Below are positions 33,858 through 43,243 of a stretch of 64,000 nucleotides of DNA, piece by piece. The DNA comes from Aromatoleum evansii (lineage in GTDB: Bacteria > Pseudomonadota > Gammaproteobacteria > Burkholderiales > Rhodocyclaceae). Under the pieces are notes generated by a model that was not told the DNA's origin, did no database searches, and saw only the letters and a program-made list of their open reading frames with translations. The translations under genes were made by a program, and so were the position numbers. Positions within the stretch are counted from its first letter, which is position 1, and the number at the start of each line of letters is the position of its first letter. The DNA lies in contig NZ_WTVK01000002.1 in NCBI RefSeq assembly GCF_012910805.1, positions 62,001-126,000 of the forward strand, read 5' to 3'.

Positions 33858-35335
33858 AACGTCTTCATCGCCCCCGGGAGAATCGACCCAGCCCCCTTAT
33901 TCCCGGACGGGTGGAGCCTGTGGGCTCGCTTGGGCAGCGGGCCATCCCGGCGATGCGTTCGGCGGCATGCGGCGCACTGCCCTTCGGTGATTGCGCCCTG
34001 CGCCGCCTGGCGCTGTGCTGGCTGCTGGCGCTGCACGCAGCCGTCGCCGGCGCGGCCAGCCTGGCCGGCGGCCCGATGGCCGGGCCGGCGACGGCCACGC
34101 ACGTCGGTGTATGGCTGATGACCGATGCCCCCGCGCAAGTGCAGCTCGAATACTGGCCACTGGGGCGGCCCGACGCCGCGCAGCGCAGCGCACCCGTCGT
34201 CGCCAGCCCGCAGCGCGGCCACACCGTGCGCGTCGAGCTCGGCGGACTGCACGCCGCCACGCGCTACGCCTACCGCGTGCTGCTCGACGGGATCCCCGCC
34301 GAGCTCGGCGAGGAGCCCGTCTTCACCACCGCGACCGCGGATCCCACCGCACCGCGCGAGCTGATGATCGCGACCGGCTCGTGCAACTACGTCCCCGACC
34401 GCCCTTACGAGCCCACGCCGAACGCCTTCGGTGCCGGCTTCGAGATCTTCGACACCATCGCCGCACGGCGGCCCGACATGATGCTGTGGCTGGGCGACAG
34501 CATCTACTACCGCGACGCGGACTTCGCCGAGCCTGACCAGGTCGCCGCGCGGATGCATGCGCGCTGGGCCGCCACGCGCAGCTTCGCGCCCATGCAGCGG
34601 CTGCTGCGCACCGGCCAGCACGTCGCCATCTGGGACGACCACGACTTCGGCCCCGACAACTCGAACCGCGATTTCCCGCTCAAGGCGACGGCGCTGGCGC
34701 TGTTCCGGGACTACTGGGCGAACCCCGGTTACGGACTGCCCGGCGAGCCCGGCATCTTCGCCCGGGTGCCGCTGGGCGATGTCGAGCTGTTCCTGCTCGA
34801 CGACCGTTACCACCGCGACGACGATGCCGGCACGGACCCGGCGCGGACGATGCTGGGCGCGCAGCAGCTCGAATGGCTCAAGGGCGCGCTGCGCCGCTCG
34901 CAGGCCACCTTCAAGGTCGTCACCAACGGCAGCCGCATGCTCAGCGACCGCCCCTCGCCCGAGGCGCGCGGCGGCGAGGGCTGGCACAACTTCCCGCGCG
35001 AGCGCCAGGCCTTCCTCGACTGGCTCGCGGCCGAGCGCATCGACGGCGTGTTCTTCCTCTCCGGCGATATCCACTACACGCACCTGACCGAGCGCGAGCG
35101 CCCCGGCACCTACCCGCTCACCGAGCTGACCTGCTCGCCGCTGACCGCGCGCGTGCATCCCCGCCCGTTCCCGGTGCGCGAGGTGCCCGGGACGCTGGTG
35201 ACACAGCGCAACTTCTGCACGCTGGAGTTCTCCGGGCCGGCCGGCGCGCGCCTGCTGCGCGTCGCCGCGTGGAACGCCGCGGGCACGCGCCTGTGGGAGA
35301 AGGAGATTCCGGCCGCGCGGCTGCGCACGCCGTGA
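33854..35335 (+). CDS. PhoD-type alkaline phosphatase family protein
   Basis: The C-terminal 400 residues form a metallophosphatase of the PhoD family: MIATGSCNYVPDRPYEPTPN, MMLWLGDSIYYRDADF, HVAIWDDHDFGPDNSNRDF and FFLSGDIHYTHLTE supply the metal ligands. A fibronectin-like PhoD N domain precedes it. The ATG at 33854 overlaps the adaptor stop (ATGA) and suggests coupling. The signal peptide (RRLALCWLLALHAAVAGAA) would then begin near residue 50; an ATG at 33953 gives a more normal signal peptide position. The substrate could be phosphodiesters or teichoic-acid-like polymers and is unknown. Confidence 0.88.
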
Positions 35336-35368
35336 GCGCGCCCGGTGGGGGCCGGGTACCGCGCCGCC

Positions 35369-36052
35369 TCAGCCCGGTTGCTGCTGCGGCGCGTCGGCGT
35401 TCTTCGCGATCTTCGCCAGCGCGGTCTTGCCCTTCGCGGTGAGGAAGGGCTCGACGAGGAGCTGCAGGCCTTCCTCGACGTATTCGGCGAGGCTGAAACG
35501 GTCGTCGAAGGCCCAGTGCTTGAGCGCCCAGGCGTGGGCGAAATTGACGATCTGGTAGCCGAGCAGATATTCGTTCACCGGCCGCATGAAGCCGCCGGTG
35601 GTGCAGGCGCGGATCGACTTCTCGATCATGCGGTTGGTGCGCGTCTCGCCGTCCTTGATCAGCACGCGCCGGTCGGCGCGCAGGGACTTGGTCGAGCGGT
35701 AGGCGAGCACCGTCGCCTCGCGCTGGGCGTCGACCACCGCGCAGTAGGCCCATACGGCGCGGCACAGGCGCTCGACGGGATGCGTCAGGCCTTCGATCTG
35801 GCGCGGGATTTCCTGCTCGTAGGTGTCGAGCACGTTCTTCAGCGTCAGGAACAGGATGTCGTCCTTGTCGCCGAAGTACTGGTAGATCAGGCCGGTGCTG
35901 ACCTTGGCTTCGCGGGCGATCTGCAGAATCGTCGTGGTGTAGTAGCCCTGCTCGGAAAAGAGCTTGGTGGCCGCACTGATGATCTGGTGACGGCGCTCCT
36001 CGACCAGCTTGGGGTCCGTGACCACGCTTTTGACGCTTTCTGCTGAACTCAT
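35369..36052 (-). CDS. TetR-family regulator, candidate controller of the aryl-CoA cluster
   Basis: The 227-residue protein has a TetR DNA-binding domain (QIISAATKLFSEQGYYTTTILQI, then EAKVSTGLIYQYFGDKDDIL at about residues 20-70) and a helical ligand domain related to FadR/AcrR-type acyl-CoA regulators. It is the last minus-strand gene of the catabolic region. Aromatic-catabolism clusters in this group (for example the 3-methylbenzoate cluster) use TetR proteins that respond to the aryl-CoA. A similar role is inferred here from context and from repeated GAATG-N6-CAYTC palindromes upstream. Confidence 0.85.
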   Translation of the reverse strand: MSSAESVKSVVTDPKLVEERRHQIISAATKLFSEQGYYTTTILQIAREAKVSTGLIYQYFGDKDDILFLTLKNVLDTYEQEIPRQIEGLTHPVERLCRAVWAYCAVVDAQREATVLAYRSTKSLRADRRVLIKDGETRTNRMIEKSIRACTTGGFMRPVNEYLLGYQIVNFAHAWALKHWAFDDRFSLAEYVEEGLQLLVEPFLTAKGKTALAKIAKNADAPQQQPG

Positions 36053-36157
36053 GTCCCTTCCCTCGGGTGAACCGTTGCCACGACGTCCGGCATGGGCCGG
36101 ACGCGCGTATTGTGCCACCGGCGGGGCCGGGTTATCGCGTCGCCGTTGCCCGCGGAC

Positions 36158-36913
36158 TTACTGACGGTTCAGAAAGGCGCGCACGCGTTCCTGCGTATCG
36201 CCGTCCGCGAGCAGGGCCGCGCTGCCGGCGAGTTCGACTTCGTAGCCATCTTCAGCGCCTTCCACGGCAACCGTGATGCAGCGCTTGCATTCGGACAGCG
36301 CCAGCGGCGGCAGGGCGGCGATGCGCGCGACGAGTTGGCGCGTGAAGGTTTCCAGTTCGGCCGCCGGCGCGACCCAGTGTGCGCAGCCGAGCTGCACCGC
36401 GTCCGCGCCGCCGACGACTTCGGCGCCGAGGATCAGGCGCCGGGCGACGGCCTCGCCGCAGATGCGCGTCATGCGCTGCGTGCCGCCCGCGGCCGGGAGC
36501 AGGCCCAGGCGCGCCTCGGGCAGTCCGACCTTGGCGGTGTCGGCGACGACGCGCAGGTCGCACGCGAGCGCGAGTTCGAAGCCGCCGCCCATCGCCGCGC
36601 CGTTGATCTCGGCGACGGTAACCTGGGGCAGGCGTTCCAGGCGCGCATAGATTTCCTGCATCCGGCGGGTGATCGCGATCATGCGCTCGCGCCCGGGCGC
36701 AGTGGCGAACAGCGAGCCGATCAGATCGAGGTCGGCGCCGGCGCAGAACAGGCGCTCGCCGCTGCGGATGTGCAGCACATTCACGTGGCGCAGGGTCTCG
36801 AGCTCGGCGAGGATGCGGTCGAGCTGCTCGATCCATTCCTCGTTGATCGCATTGACCGGTGCGCGGCACAGCGTCATGGTCGCGACCGAATCTTCAATCG
36901 TCAGCGAAATCAT
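36158..36913 (-). CDS. enoyl-CoA hydratase with both catalytic glutamates
   Basis: The 251-residue crotonase has the oxyanion-hole regions GERLFCAGADLDLIG and EINGAAMGGGFELALACDLR. It has both glutamates expected of hydratases: one in GFELAL and one in GLPEARLGLLPAAGGTQR. It could hydrate a cyclic dienoyl-CoA or cyclohexenecarboxyl-CoA (BadK-like) or an open-chain enoyl-CoA after ring cleavage. It starts at the ATG at 36913 with GAGGA upstream. It lies between a second crotonase and the TetR gene, all in one direction. Confidence 0.87.
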   Translation of the reverse strand: MISLTIEDSVATMTLCRAPVNAINEEWIEQLDRILAELETLRHVNVLHIRSGERLFCAGADLDLIGSLFATAPGRERMIAITRRMQEIYARLERLPQVTVAEINGAAMGGGFELALACDLRVVADTAKVGLPEARLGLLPAAGGTQRMTRICGEAVARRLILGAEVVGGADAVQLGCAHWVAPAAELETFTRQLVARIAALPPLALSECKRCITVAVEGAEDGYEVELAGSAALLADGDTQERVRAFLNRQ

Positions 36914-36947
36914 GTGGATGTCCTCGGGAGCTGCAGGCAGGCATGAA

Positions 36948-37010
36948 ACCGTTCGCCCTGAGCCTGTCGAAGGGCAATTGAGAGGCTTCGACAGGCTCAG
37001 CCCGAACGGT
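36948..37010. repeat. inverted repeat of the CCTGTCGAAG type
   Basis: The arms ACCGTTCGCCCTGAGCCTGT and AGGCTCAGCCCGAACGGT face each other around a short A/T-containing centre. Similar hairpins are widespread in beta- and gammaproteobacterial intergenic regions. It lies between two crotonase genes of the same direction and could attenuate or end transcription. It is the only copy I found here. Confidence 0.8.
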
Positions 37011-37201
37011 ATTGGTGCCGGGCTAATCGAAAAAACGGGGCGTCGCCGGCCTCTGCGCACATCGGAGGAGAGTTCGTTGGCTGAACGCACAGGCCGCAGA
37101 CGCGACGCCCCTGGCAAACCGGCCGGCGAAACTGCGCGTCGAACCGACCGTACGGCAAGGCGTGCCGGGCCGCGGGGACGGCCGCCCGGCACGCCGGAAC
37201 C

Positions 37202-38020
37202 TCAGTTGCCCTCGAACTTCGGCACCTGCTTGTTCACGAAGGCGTTGTAGGCGCGCGTGAAGTCCTGCGTCTGCATGCAGATCGCCTGGGCTTCGGCTTC
37301 GGTCTCCAGCGCCTGCTCGATGGTCTGGTTCCATTCCTGGTGCAGGCACTTCTTCGTCATCGAGTGCGCGAAGGCCGGGCCGTTGGCGAGCGACAGCGCC
37401 ATCTCCTGCGCCTTCGCGAGCACCTTCTCGGCCGGCACGAGGTCGTTGTAGTAACCCCACGCGCGCCCCTCCTCCGCGCTCATCGAGCGGCCGGTGTAGA
37501 GCAGCTCGGAGGCACGGCCCTGGCCGATGATGCGCGGCAGGATGCTGCACGCGCCCATGTCGCAGCCGGCCAGTCCCACGCGCACGAACAGGAAGGCCGT
37601 CTTGGCCTTGGGCGTCGCGTAGCGCAGGTCGGAAGCCATCGAGATGATCGCGCCGGCGCCGGCGCAGATGCCGTCCACCGCCGAGATGATGGGCTGCGGG
37701 CAGTTGCGCATCTCCTTCACGAGGTTGCCGGTCATGCGCGTGAAGGTGAGCAGGCCGTTCATGTCCATCTTCGTCAGCGGGCCGATGATGTCATGCACGT
37801 CGCCACCGGAGCAGAAGTTGCCGCCCGCGCCGGTGATCACGACCGCGCGCACGTCCTCGGCGTACTGCAGCTTGATGAAGGTGTCGCGCAGTTCGGCGTA
37901 GCTCTCGAAGGTGAGCGGGTTCTTGCGTTCGGGACGGTTCAGCGTGATGGTCGCGACGCGGTCGGCGACTTCGAACTTGAAGTGTTCCGGACGCCATTCG
38001 GCGGCTTTGAGCTTGTACAT
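37202..38020 (-). CDS. crotonase-fold protein lacking hydratase glutamates
   Basis: The 272-residue product from [14 protein letters not shown] is a crotonase: oxyanion segments [16 protein letters not shown] and [17 protein letters not shown]. The two hydratase glutamate positions are not glutamate; the loop reads [16 protein letters not shown], with an aspartate at 154. Crotonases with an aspartate in this loop include ring-opening hydrolases (BadI), MenB and dehalogenases, so a hydrolase or lyase step is possible. Similar proteins occur in aerobic 2-aminobenzoyl-CoA clusters. AGGAG lies before the ATG at 38020, and a candidate operator lies 35 bases upstream. Confidence 0.8.
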   Translation of the reverse strand: MYKLKAAEWRPEHFKFEVADRVATITLNRPERKNPLTFESYAELRDTFIKLQYAEDVRAVVITGAGGNFCSGGDVHDIIGPLTKMDMNGLLTFTRMTGNLVKEMRNCPQPIISAVDGICAGAGAIISMASDLRYATPKAKTAFLFVRVGLAGCDMGACSILPRIIGQGRASELLYTGRSMSAEEGRAWGYYNDLVPAEKVLAKAQEMALSLANGPAFAHSMTKKCLHQEWNQTIEQALETEAEAQAICMQTQDFTRAYNAFVNKQVPKFEGN

Positions 38021-38054
38021 GTGATTCTCCTGGAGTTGGTTGCGCTTTGAATTC

Positions 38055-38070
38055 GAATGAACAGTCACTC
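38055..38070. promoter_or_regulatory. candidate TetR operator (GAATG-N6-CACTC)
   Basis: GAATGAACAGTCACTC lies 35 bases before the crotonase gene start at 38020 and overlaps the last codons of the upstream SDR gene. It matches the near-palindrome found at 38924, 46166 and 53343. Confidence 0.5.
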
Positions 38071-38815
38071 AGCCAGCAAGCGTGAGACCGCCGCTGACGC
38101 TGATGACCTGGCCGGTGATGAAGCTGGCGCGATCGCTGGCGAAGAACAGCACGGCGTCGGCGAGCTCGGACGGCTTGGCGAGGCGGCGCATCGGCGTGGC
38201 CTTGATGAAGGCTTCCTGGTGCTTCTCCGGCACCGCGCGCAGCAGCGGCGTGTCGGTCGGGCCGGGGCACACGCAGTTCACGTTGATGTTGTAGCGCGCG
38301 ACCTCGCGGGCGAGCGACTTGGTGAAGGCGATCGCGCCGCCCTTGGCGCCGGAATACACCGTCTCGCCGAGGCTGCCGACGCGGCCGGCATCGCTTGCGA
38401 CGGTGACGATCTTGCCCGAGCCGCGCTCGATCATCTGCTGCAAGAAGGCCTGCGACACGGCAACCGGCCCGAGCAGGTTGAGGTCGATGACCTTGCGCCA
38501 GAAATCGGGCGTGTTCTCCATGAAGGGCTGGATCTTGCCCCAGCCGGCGACGTTGGCGACGACGTCCACCTGGCCATGGCGGCGATAGATCTCGTCGCGG
38601 AAGGCGTGGATGGAGTCGATGTCGGTCACGTCGAGACGCACGAAATCGACGTCGAGGTGGTGCTCTGCGAGCTGACCGGCCGCGGCCGCGCCCTTGGCGT
38701 CGTCGATGTCGCCGATCACGACCTTGGCGCCCGCCCGCGCCAGCGTCTCCGCCGTCGCATGGCCGATCCCCGATGCGCCGCCCGTGACGACGGCCGTTTT
38801 GCCTTGCAGGTTCAT
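38069..38815 (-). CDS. SDR, BadH-like 2-hydroxycyclohexanecarboxyl-CoA dehydrogenase family
   Basis: The 248-residue short-chain dehydrogenase has the NAD-binding TGGASGIGHATAE motif near residue 11. Its catalytic set is a serine in VASDAGRVGSLGE and the YSGAK tyrosine/lysine pair. It closely resembles BadH-type enzymes (VNCVCPGPTDTPLL, FITGQVISVSGGLTLAG), which oxidise 2-hydroxycyclohexane-1-carboxyl-CoA to the 2-oxo form. This suggests a cyclic hydroxyacyl-CoA substrate after ring reduction and hydration. GAGGAGA lies before the ATG at 38815. Confidence 0.82.
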   Translation of the reverse strand: MNLQGKTAVVTGGASGIGHATAETLARAGAKVVIGDIDDAKGAAAAGQLAEHHLDVDFVRLDVTDIDSIHAFRDEIYRRHGQVDVVANVAGWGKIQPFMENTPDFWRKVIDLNLLGPVAVSQAFLQQMIERGSGKIVTVASDAGRVGSLGETVYSGAKGGAIAFTKSLAREVARYNINVNCVCPGPTDTPLLRAVPEKHQEAFIKATPMRRLAKPSELADAVLFFASDRASFITGQVISVSGGLTLAG

Positions 38816-38923
38816 GTCTGTCTCCTCATTCACCAGTCATTCGAGCCAGGGGCATCTTCGCTTCCGCCGCCCCGTTTCCTGTTTGCTGCAGCGTCCCGAG
38901 TCCGGTTCCGTCAGCAGTTGAAT

Positions 38924-38939
38924 GAATGTTCGTTCATTC
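38924..38939. promoter_or_regulatory. candidate TetR operator (GAATG-N6-CATTC)
   Basis: GAATGTTCGTTCATTC has perfect five-base inverted arms and lies about 110 bases before the BadH-like gene, downstream of the frameshifted ligase. The surrounding bases are AT-richer than average for the window (ATAAATCTAG follows). This is the best single copy of the motif. Confidence 0.6.
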
Positions 38940-39056
38940 GATAAATCTAGTCAAGCCCTTTACACAAAATTCCGTCGGGACCGGGGCTTGTGCGGTACGG
39001 ATTGAAGAAGGCGGGATTTCACTTCGCCCTGCCCCCGCCGCGCCTTGAGCGGCTTC

Positions 39057-39155
39057 GTAGGGCGGGAGGAGCCGAAGGCGTATCCCGCCATGCGGCGTGG
39101 CGGAATGCCTTCGTCCGGTGAAATGGCGGGATACGCTGCGCTCCTCCCGCCCTAC
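39057..39155. repeat. dispersed palindromic repeat, family 2
   Basis: GTAGGGCGGGAGGAGCCGAA at the left and CGCTCCTCCCGCCCTAC at the right are inverted. Between them lie TATCCCGCCA, TGGCGGGATA and an extra internal GTGGCGGAATGCC. It separates the ligase remnant from the BadH-like gene, so the two may be in different transcription units. Confidence 0.9.
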
Positions 39156-39203
39156 GTCCGTGCGTGTCGGCCGCGGCACGGGCCGACACACGGCCGGAAC
39201 GGC

Positions 39204-40773
39204 CTACAGCCGCCCCGCCTGGAGCAGTTCGCGAATGCGGAATTTCTGGATCTTGCCGGTCGCGGTGCGCGGCAGCTCGTCGACGAAGCGCACCGTGCGC
39301 GGACATTTGTAGATCGAGAGACTCGCCATCAGGGTGTCCTGCACCTGCGATGACAGTCGCGAGTGGCTCGCCGACGGATCCTTCGCCACCGCCACCAGCA
39401 CGAGGCGCGTGAGGCCGTCCTCCTGCGGCACGCCGACGACGACGGCCTCGGCGATGTCCGGCGTCGTCATCGCACAGGCCTCGATCTCGGACGGGCTCAC
39501 CCACTGCCCCGAGATTTTCAGCATGTCGTCGGCGCGACCGTTGTGATACCAGTAGCCGTCGCGGTCGAAGCTGAACATGTCGCCGGGGAAGTACCAGCCG
39601 CCGCGCAGGGACTTCGCCGTCTGTTCGGGCAGCTTCCAGTAGCCGCTGAACTGTGAAGGCGTGCGGATCGCGATCTGCCCGGGCACATCGGGTTCCGTGA
39701 TATCCGCGCCGTCTTCGCCCACCAGTCGCACTTCGGCCCAGGGCACGGGCTTGCCGCAGGAGCCCGGGCGCTGTGCATGGCCTTCATTGACGAGGAAGAG
39801 GAAGATCGTTTCCGACGCCCCGATGCCGTCGACGATGGGCTTGCCCGTCTCTTCGAGCCAGGACTGGTACAGCGTCTCCGGCAGTTTCTCGCCCGCCGAC
39901 AGGAAGTGGCGCACGTGACGGAAGCCCTCGCTTGCGCCCGCGCCTTCGCGCAGCAGGTTGCGGTACATCACGGGCGTGCTGAAGAACAGCGCCGGACGAT
40001 GGGTGTCGACCACGCCGAGGATGCGCACCGGGTCGGGCCATCCCGGTGCCACGACGACCGTCGCGCCGCAGCGCAGCCCGCCCATCAGCGAATGGCCCAG
40101 CGCCCAGCCGAAGAACATCTTGGAGGTCGCGAAGATGCGGTCGCCCGGGCGCACGCCGAAGTATTCGGCCTCCATGCGGTCGGCGATCAGCACGCACGCG
40201 TGCGTGTGCATGACTGCCTTGGGCCGCCCGGTGGTGCCCGACGAATACACCCAGAAGGCGATGTCGTCGGGCGCCGCCGGCGTCGAGGCCAGCGTGTCGG
40301 CCTGCCCGGCGAGGAAGTCCTCGAGCGGCACGCCGCCGGCGCGCGGCGCCGCGCACGACGACCTGCGGCGGGTCGGCGAGCTCGGCGGCGATCTCCTGGT
40401 ACAGATGGGCGAATTCCGCATCGACGAACAGCAGGCAGCAGGCGCTGTCCTCGATCACGTAGCGCACGTCGCGCGGCGCGAGACGAACGTTGAGGGCGAC
40501 CGCAACGGCGCCGATACGCATCGTGCCAAGGTAGGCGGCCACCATCTCGGGCGAATCGTCCATCAGGAAGAGGACGCGTTCGCCGCGCGCGACGCCATGC
40601 GCCTTCATCGCATTGCCGGTGCGATTGACCATCGCCTCGAGTTCGCCATAGGTGACCGGATTGCCGGCGCCGACGATCGCAGGCTGGTCTGCGAGGCCAA
40701 GCGCGAGGGGACGGCCGATGATTTCGTCCGCGGCGTTCATCGCGCCGCAACGTGCGGTGTTGTCAAAACTCAT
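39204..40773 (-). pseudogene. benzoate-CoA ligase family gene with a frameshift
   Basis: The gene (523 codons plus one extra base) encodes an adenylating aryl-CoA ligase, but two frames are needed. The N-terminal part (MSFDNTAR, NAADEIIGRPLALG, through ADPPQVVVRGAA) is in one frame. The rest (AGGVPLEDFLAGQ, YSSGTTGRPKAVMHTH, GWYFPGDMFSFDRDGYWYH, the lysine motif PRTATGKIQKF) is in another. The shift lies in a run of G/C at about 40336-40352 and is explained by one extra base. Either the gene is broken or the sequence has an error; all other motifs look intact. If functional it would activate the aromatic acid taken up by the adjacent TRAP system. Confidence 0.85.
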
Positions 40774-40840
40774 GTCTGCTCCAGGACAGCCAGGGGGTTC
40801 CCCGGCCGGCGGGCCGGGGCTCGGGCGGGGCGCTTCCGCC

Positions 40841-41872
40841 TCAATTCGCAAGAAGCGTCCGGGCTTCGGCCAGCAGCTTCTGGCCGTCGTAGCCCTTGGC
40901 GCTGACTTCCTTGACCCAGTCCGCCGCGACCGCCTCGGACGCCTTCTGCCACTTGCCCACCTCGTCGGACGGCACGGTATAGAAGGTGTTCTTGCGGTCG
41001 AGGCCGGCCTGGCGTCCGGTCAGCGTCGCCTCGTCCCACACCCGGCCGGCCCACGCCGACACCTCGGGACCGCTGTTGGCGTCGATGACCTGCTTCAGCT
41101 CCGGCGGCAGGCTGTCGTACTTCGCCGGGTTCATGGCGAGGATGAAGGTCGTTGTCGACATCAGCGGCAACGCGGGGTCGGTCTCGCTGTGATACTTGAC
41201 GACCTCCTGCACCTTCATCGCCGGCACGACCTCCCACGGGATCATCGCGCCGTCGATCACGCCCTTCGCGAGGCTCTCGGTGACCATCGGCACGGGCATC
41301 GGCACCGGGGTGGCGCCGAGCGCCGCGATCATCTTGGTCGCCAGCCGCGTCGGCGCGCGCAGCTTCAGTCCCGCAAGGTCGTCCATCGTCCTGACCTGCT
41401 TCTTCGTCGTGTGCAGCGCCATGCCCGAGATCACGTGGAACACCAGCGGGCGCACGCCCTTGAATTCGGCGGTGGCGTTCTTCGTCGCATAGGTCCATAG
41501 CGCGCGGCTGGACTTCTCGCCCGAGCTGCCCATGAAGGGGAGCTCGAACACCTCGGAGACGAGGAAACGGCCCGCCTGGTAGCCGGGCACTGCCCACACG
41601 ATGTCGGCGACGCCGTCCTTGGCCTGGTCGAAGAGCTGGGCCGGGGTGCCGCCCATCTGCATCGCCGGGTAGATCTGGCACTTCAGGCGTCCGCCCGATT
41701 CGGCGCCGATCTTGGCGCACCAGGGTTCGAGGAACTTGAGTTGCGTGTTCGACGAGGGCGGCAGGAAGTGATGCACGCGCAGCGTCACGACCTTGTCCGA
41801 CTGGGCCTGGGCGGCGCCGCCCGCGAGCAGCAGGGCCGCCAGCAGCGGCTTAAGCAGTTTTCCGGTATTCAT
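40841..41872 (-). CDS. TRAP transporter substrate-binding protein (DctP family)
   Basis: The 343-residue periplasmic protein starts with a signal peptide (cleaved after GGAAQA, about residue 23) and has the DctP pattern: VVTLRVHHFLPPSSNTQLKF, IYPAMQMGGTPAQLFDQ and TPVPMPVPMVTESLAKGVIDG. The arginine of the carboxylate-binding helix is in GLKLRAPTRLATKMI. It would deliver an organic, probably aromatic, acid to the DctQM membrane pair encoded just upstream. GGAGGAGA precedes the ATG at 41872. It precedes the ligase gene. Confidence 0.92.
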   Translation of the reverse strand: MNTGKLLKPLLAALLLAGGAAQAQSDKVVTLRVHHFLPPSSNTQLKFLEPWCAKIGAESGGRLKCQIYPAMQMGGTPAQLFDQAKDGVADIVWAVPGYQAGRFLVSEVFELPFMGSSGEKSSRALWTYATKNATAEFKGVRPLVFHVISGMALHTTKKQVRTMDDLAGLKLRAPTRLATKMIAALGATPVPMPVPMVTESLAKGVIDGAMIPWEVVPAMKVQEVVKYHSETDPALPLMSTTTFILAMNPAKYDSLPPELKQVIDANSGPEVSAWAGRVWDEATLTGRQAGLDRKNTFYTVPSDEVGKWQKASEAVAADWVKEVSAKGYDGQKLLAEARTLLAN

Positions 41873-41911
41873 CGCGTCTCCTCCTTGGAATGATGGGCCG
41901 GCCTCGGCTTG

Positions 41912-43243
41912 TCAGCCGCCGAAGGTCCGGACCAGATACAGCGTGATGGCGGGAAAGAACAGCAGCAGCGTGATGCGCGCGAGGTCCGATGCCAGGAAGG
42001 GCATCACGCCGCGGAAGGTATCGGTGAGGGGCACGTCCTTCGCGGCCTTGTTGATGATGTAGATGTTCATGCCGACCGGCGGATGCACGAGCCCGATTTC
42101 GACCACCATCAGCACCAGGATGCCGAACCAGATCGACTTCTCGTCCGGCGTCAGGCCCCAGAATTCCAGGCCCATGACCATCGGGTAGAAGATGGGGATG
42201 GTGAGCAGGATCATCGCCAGCGCATCCATCACGCAGCCGAGGAAGACGTAGATCAGCAGGATCGCGGTGAGCACCAGCAGCGGCGACAGGCCGCTGTCCC
42301 GCACCCAGTGCGCGAGCTCGGCGGGCATCTGGGTGAGCGCGAGGCCGGTGTTGAGCATGTCCGCGCCGAGCAGCACGAGGAAGATCATCGCGGTGGCCTC
42401 GGCCGCGCCGAGCACGCTCTCGCGGATGCCTTCGGCGCGCATGCCGCCGCTGACCACCGCGAGGATGCCGCAGGCCGCCGCGCCGATCGAGGCCGCCTCG
42501 GTCGGGTTCGCCCAGCCGCCGTAGATGCCGACGATGACGACGAGGAAGATCAGCGCGACCGGCGTCACCTGGGCGATCGAGCGCAGCTTCTCCGCCAGCG
42601 GCACGCGCGGACCGGCAGGACCGGCCTCGGGCTTGAGGGTGACGATGATGCGGATCACCAGCATGTAACCGATCATCGCGATCAGGCCCGGCAGCACGGC
42701 CGCCATGAAGAGCTTGCCGATCGATTCCTGCGTCAGCACCGCGTAGATCACCAGCGGCACCGAGGGCGGGATCAGGATGCCGAGGGTGCCGCCCGCGGCC
42801 AGCGCCCCGGTCGACAGGGCGCCCGAGTAGTTGCAGCGCTTCAACTCGGGCAGCGCGACCTGGCCCATCGTCGCCGCGGTCGCGAGCGAGGAGCCGCAGA
42901 TCGCGCCGAAGCCCGCACAGGCGCCGGTCGAGGCGATCGCGACGCCGCCGCGCCAGTGCCCGACGAGCGAGCTCACGCAGCGGAACAGCACGCGCGACAG
43001 GCCGCCGTGGGTGGCGAACTGGCCCATCAGCAGGAACATCGGGATGACGGCCAGATCGTAGTTGGAGAGCCGCGCGTAGGCGAGGTTCTTCAGCGTGTTG
43101 AGGAAGGGCGCAATTTCGCCGCCCATCATCGTCAGGTAGCCACCCGCGCCGACGATGAACATCGTGATGCCGATATGCACGCGCAACACCAGCATCACCA
43201 GCAGGATCGCGAACATCGTCGCGCCAATTGCTATGCCGCTCAT
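41912..43243 (-). CDS. TRAP transporter large permease (DctM family)
   Basis: The 443-residue, twelve-helix protein carries the DctM signatures GFGAICGSSLATAATMGQVALPELKR and ALAAGGTLGILIPPSVPLVIYAVLTQ, and a C-terminal VHPPVGMNIYIINK segment. DctM is the ion-coupled channel subunit of tripartite transporters. It overlaps dctQ by four bases and is followed by dctP, giving a complete QMP set in one direction. Confidence 0.95.
   Translation of the reverse strand: MSGIAIGATMFAILLVMLVLRVHIGITMFIVGAGGYLTMMGGEIAPFLNTLKNLAYARLSNYDLAVIPMFLLMGQFATHGGLSRVLFRCVSSLVGHWRGGVAIASTGACAGFGAICGSSLATAATMGQVALPELKRCNYSGALSTGALAAGGTLGILIPPSVPLVIYAVLTQESIGKLFMAAVLPGLIAMIGYMLVIRIIVTLKPEAGPAGPRVPLAEKLRSIAQVTPVALIFLVVIVGIYGGWANPTEAASIGAAACGILAVVSGGMRAEGIRESVLGAAEATAMIFLVLLGADMLNTGLALTQMPAELAHWVRDSGLSPLLVLTAILLIYVFLGCVMDALAMILLTIPIFYPMVMGLEFWGLTPDEKSIWFGILVLMVVEIGLVHPPVGMNIYIINKAAKDVPLTDTFRGVMPFLASDLARITLLLFFPAITLYLVRTFGG

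Noticed and set aside
38826-38841. Another GAATG-like site just upstream of the BadH-like gene
   Set aside because: The two halves (CATTC and CATTC) are in direct, not inverted, orientation, and the site overlaps the ribosome binding region, so it was not counted as an operator.
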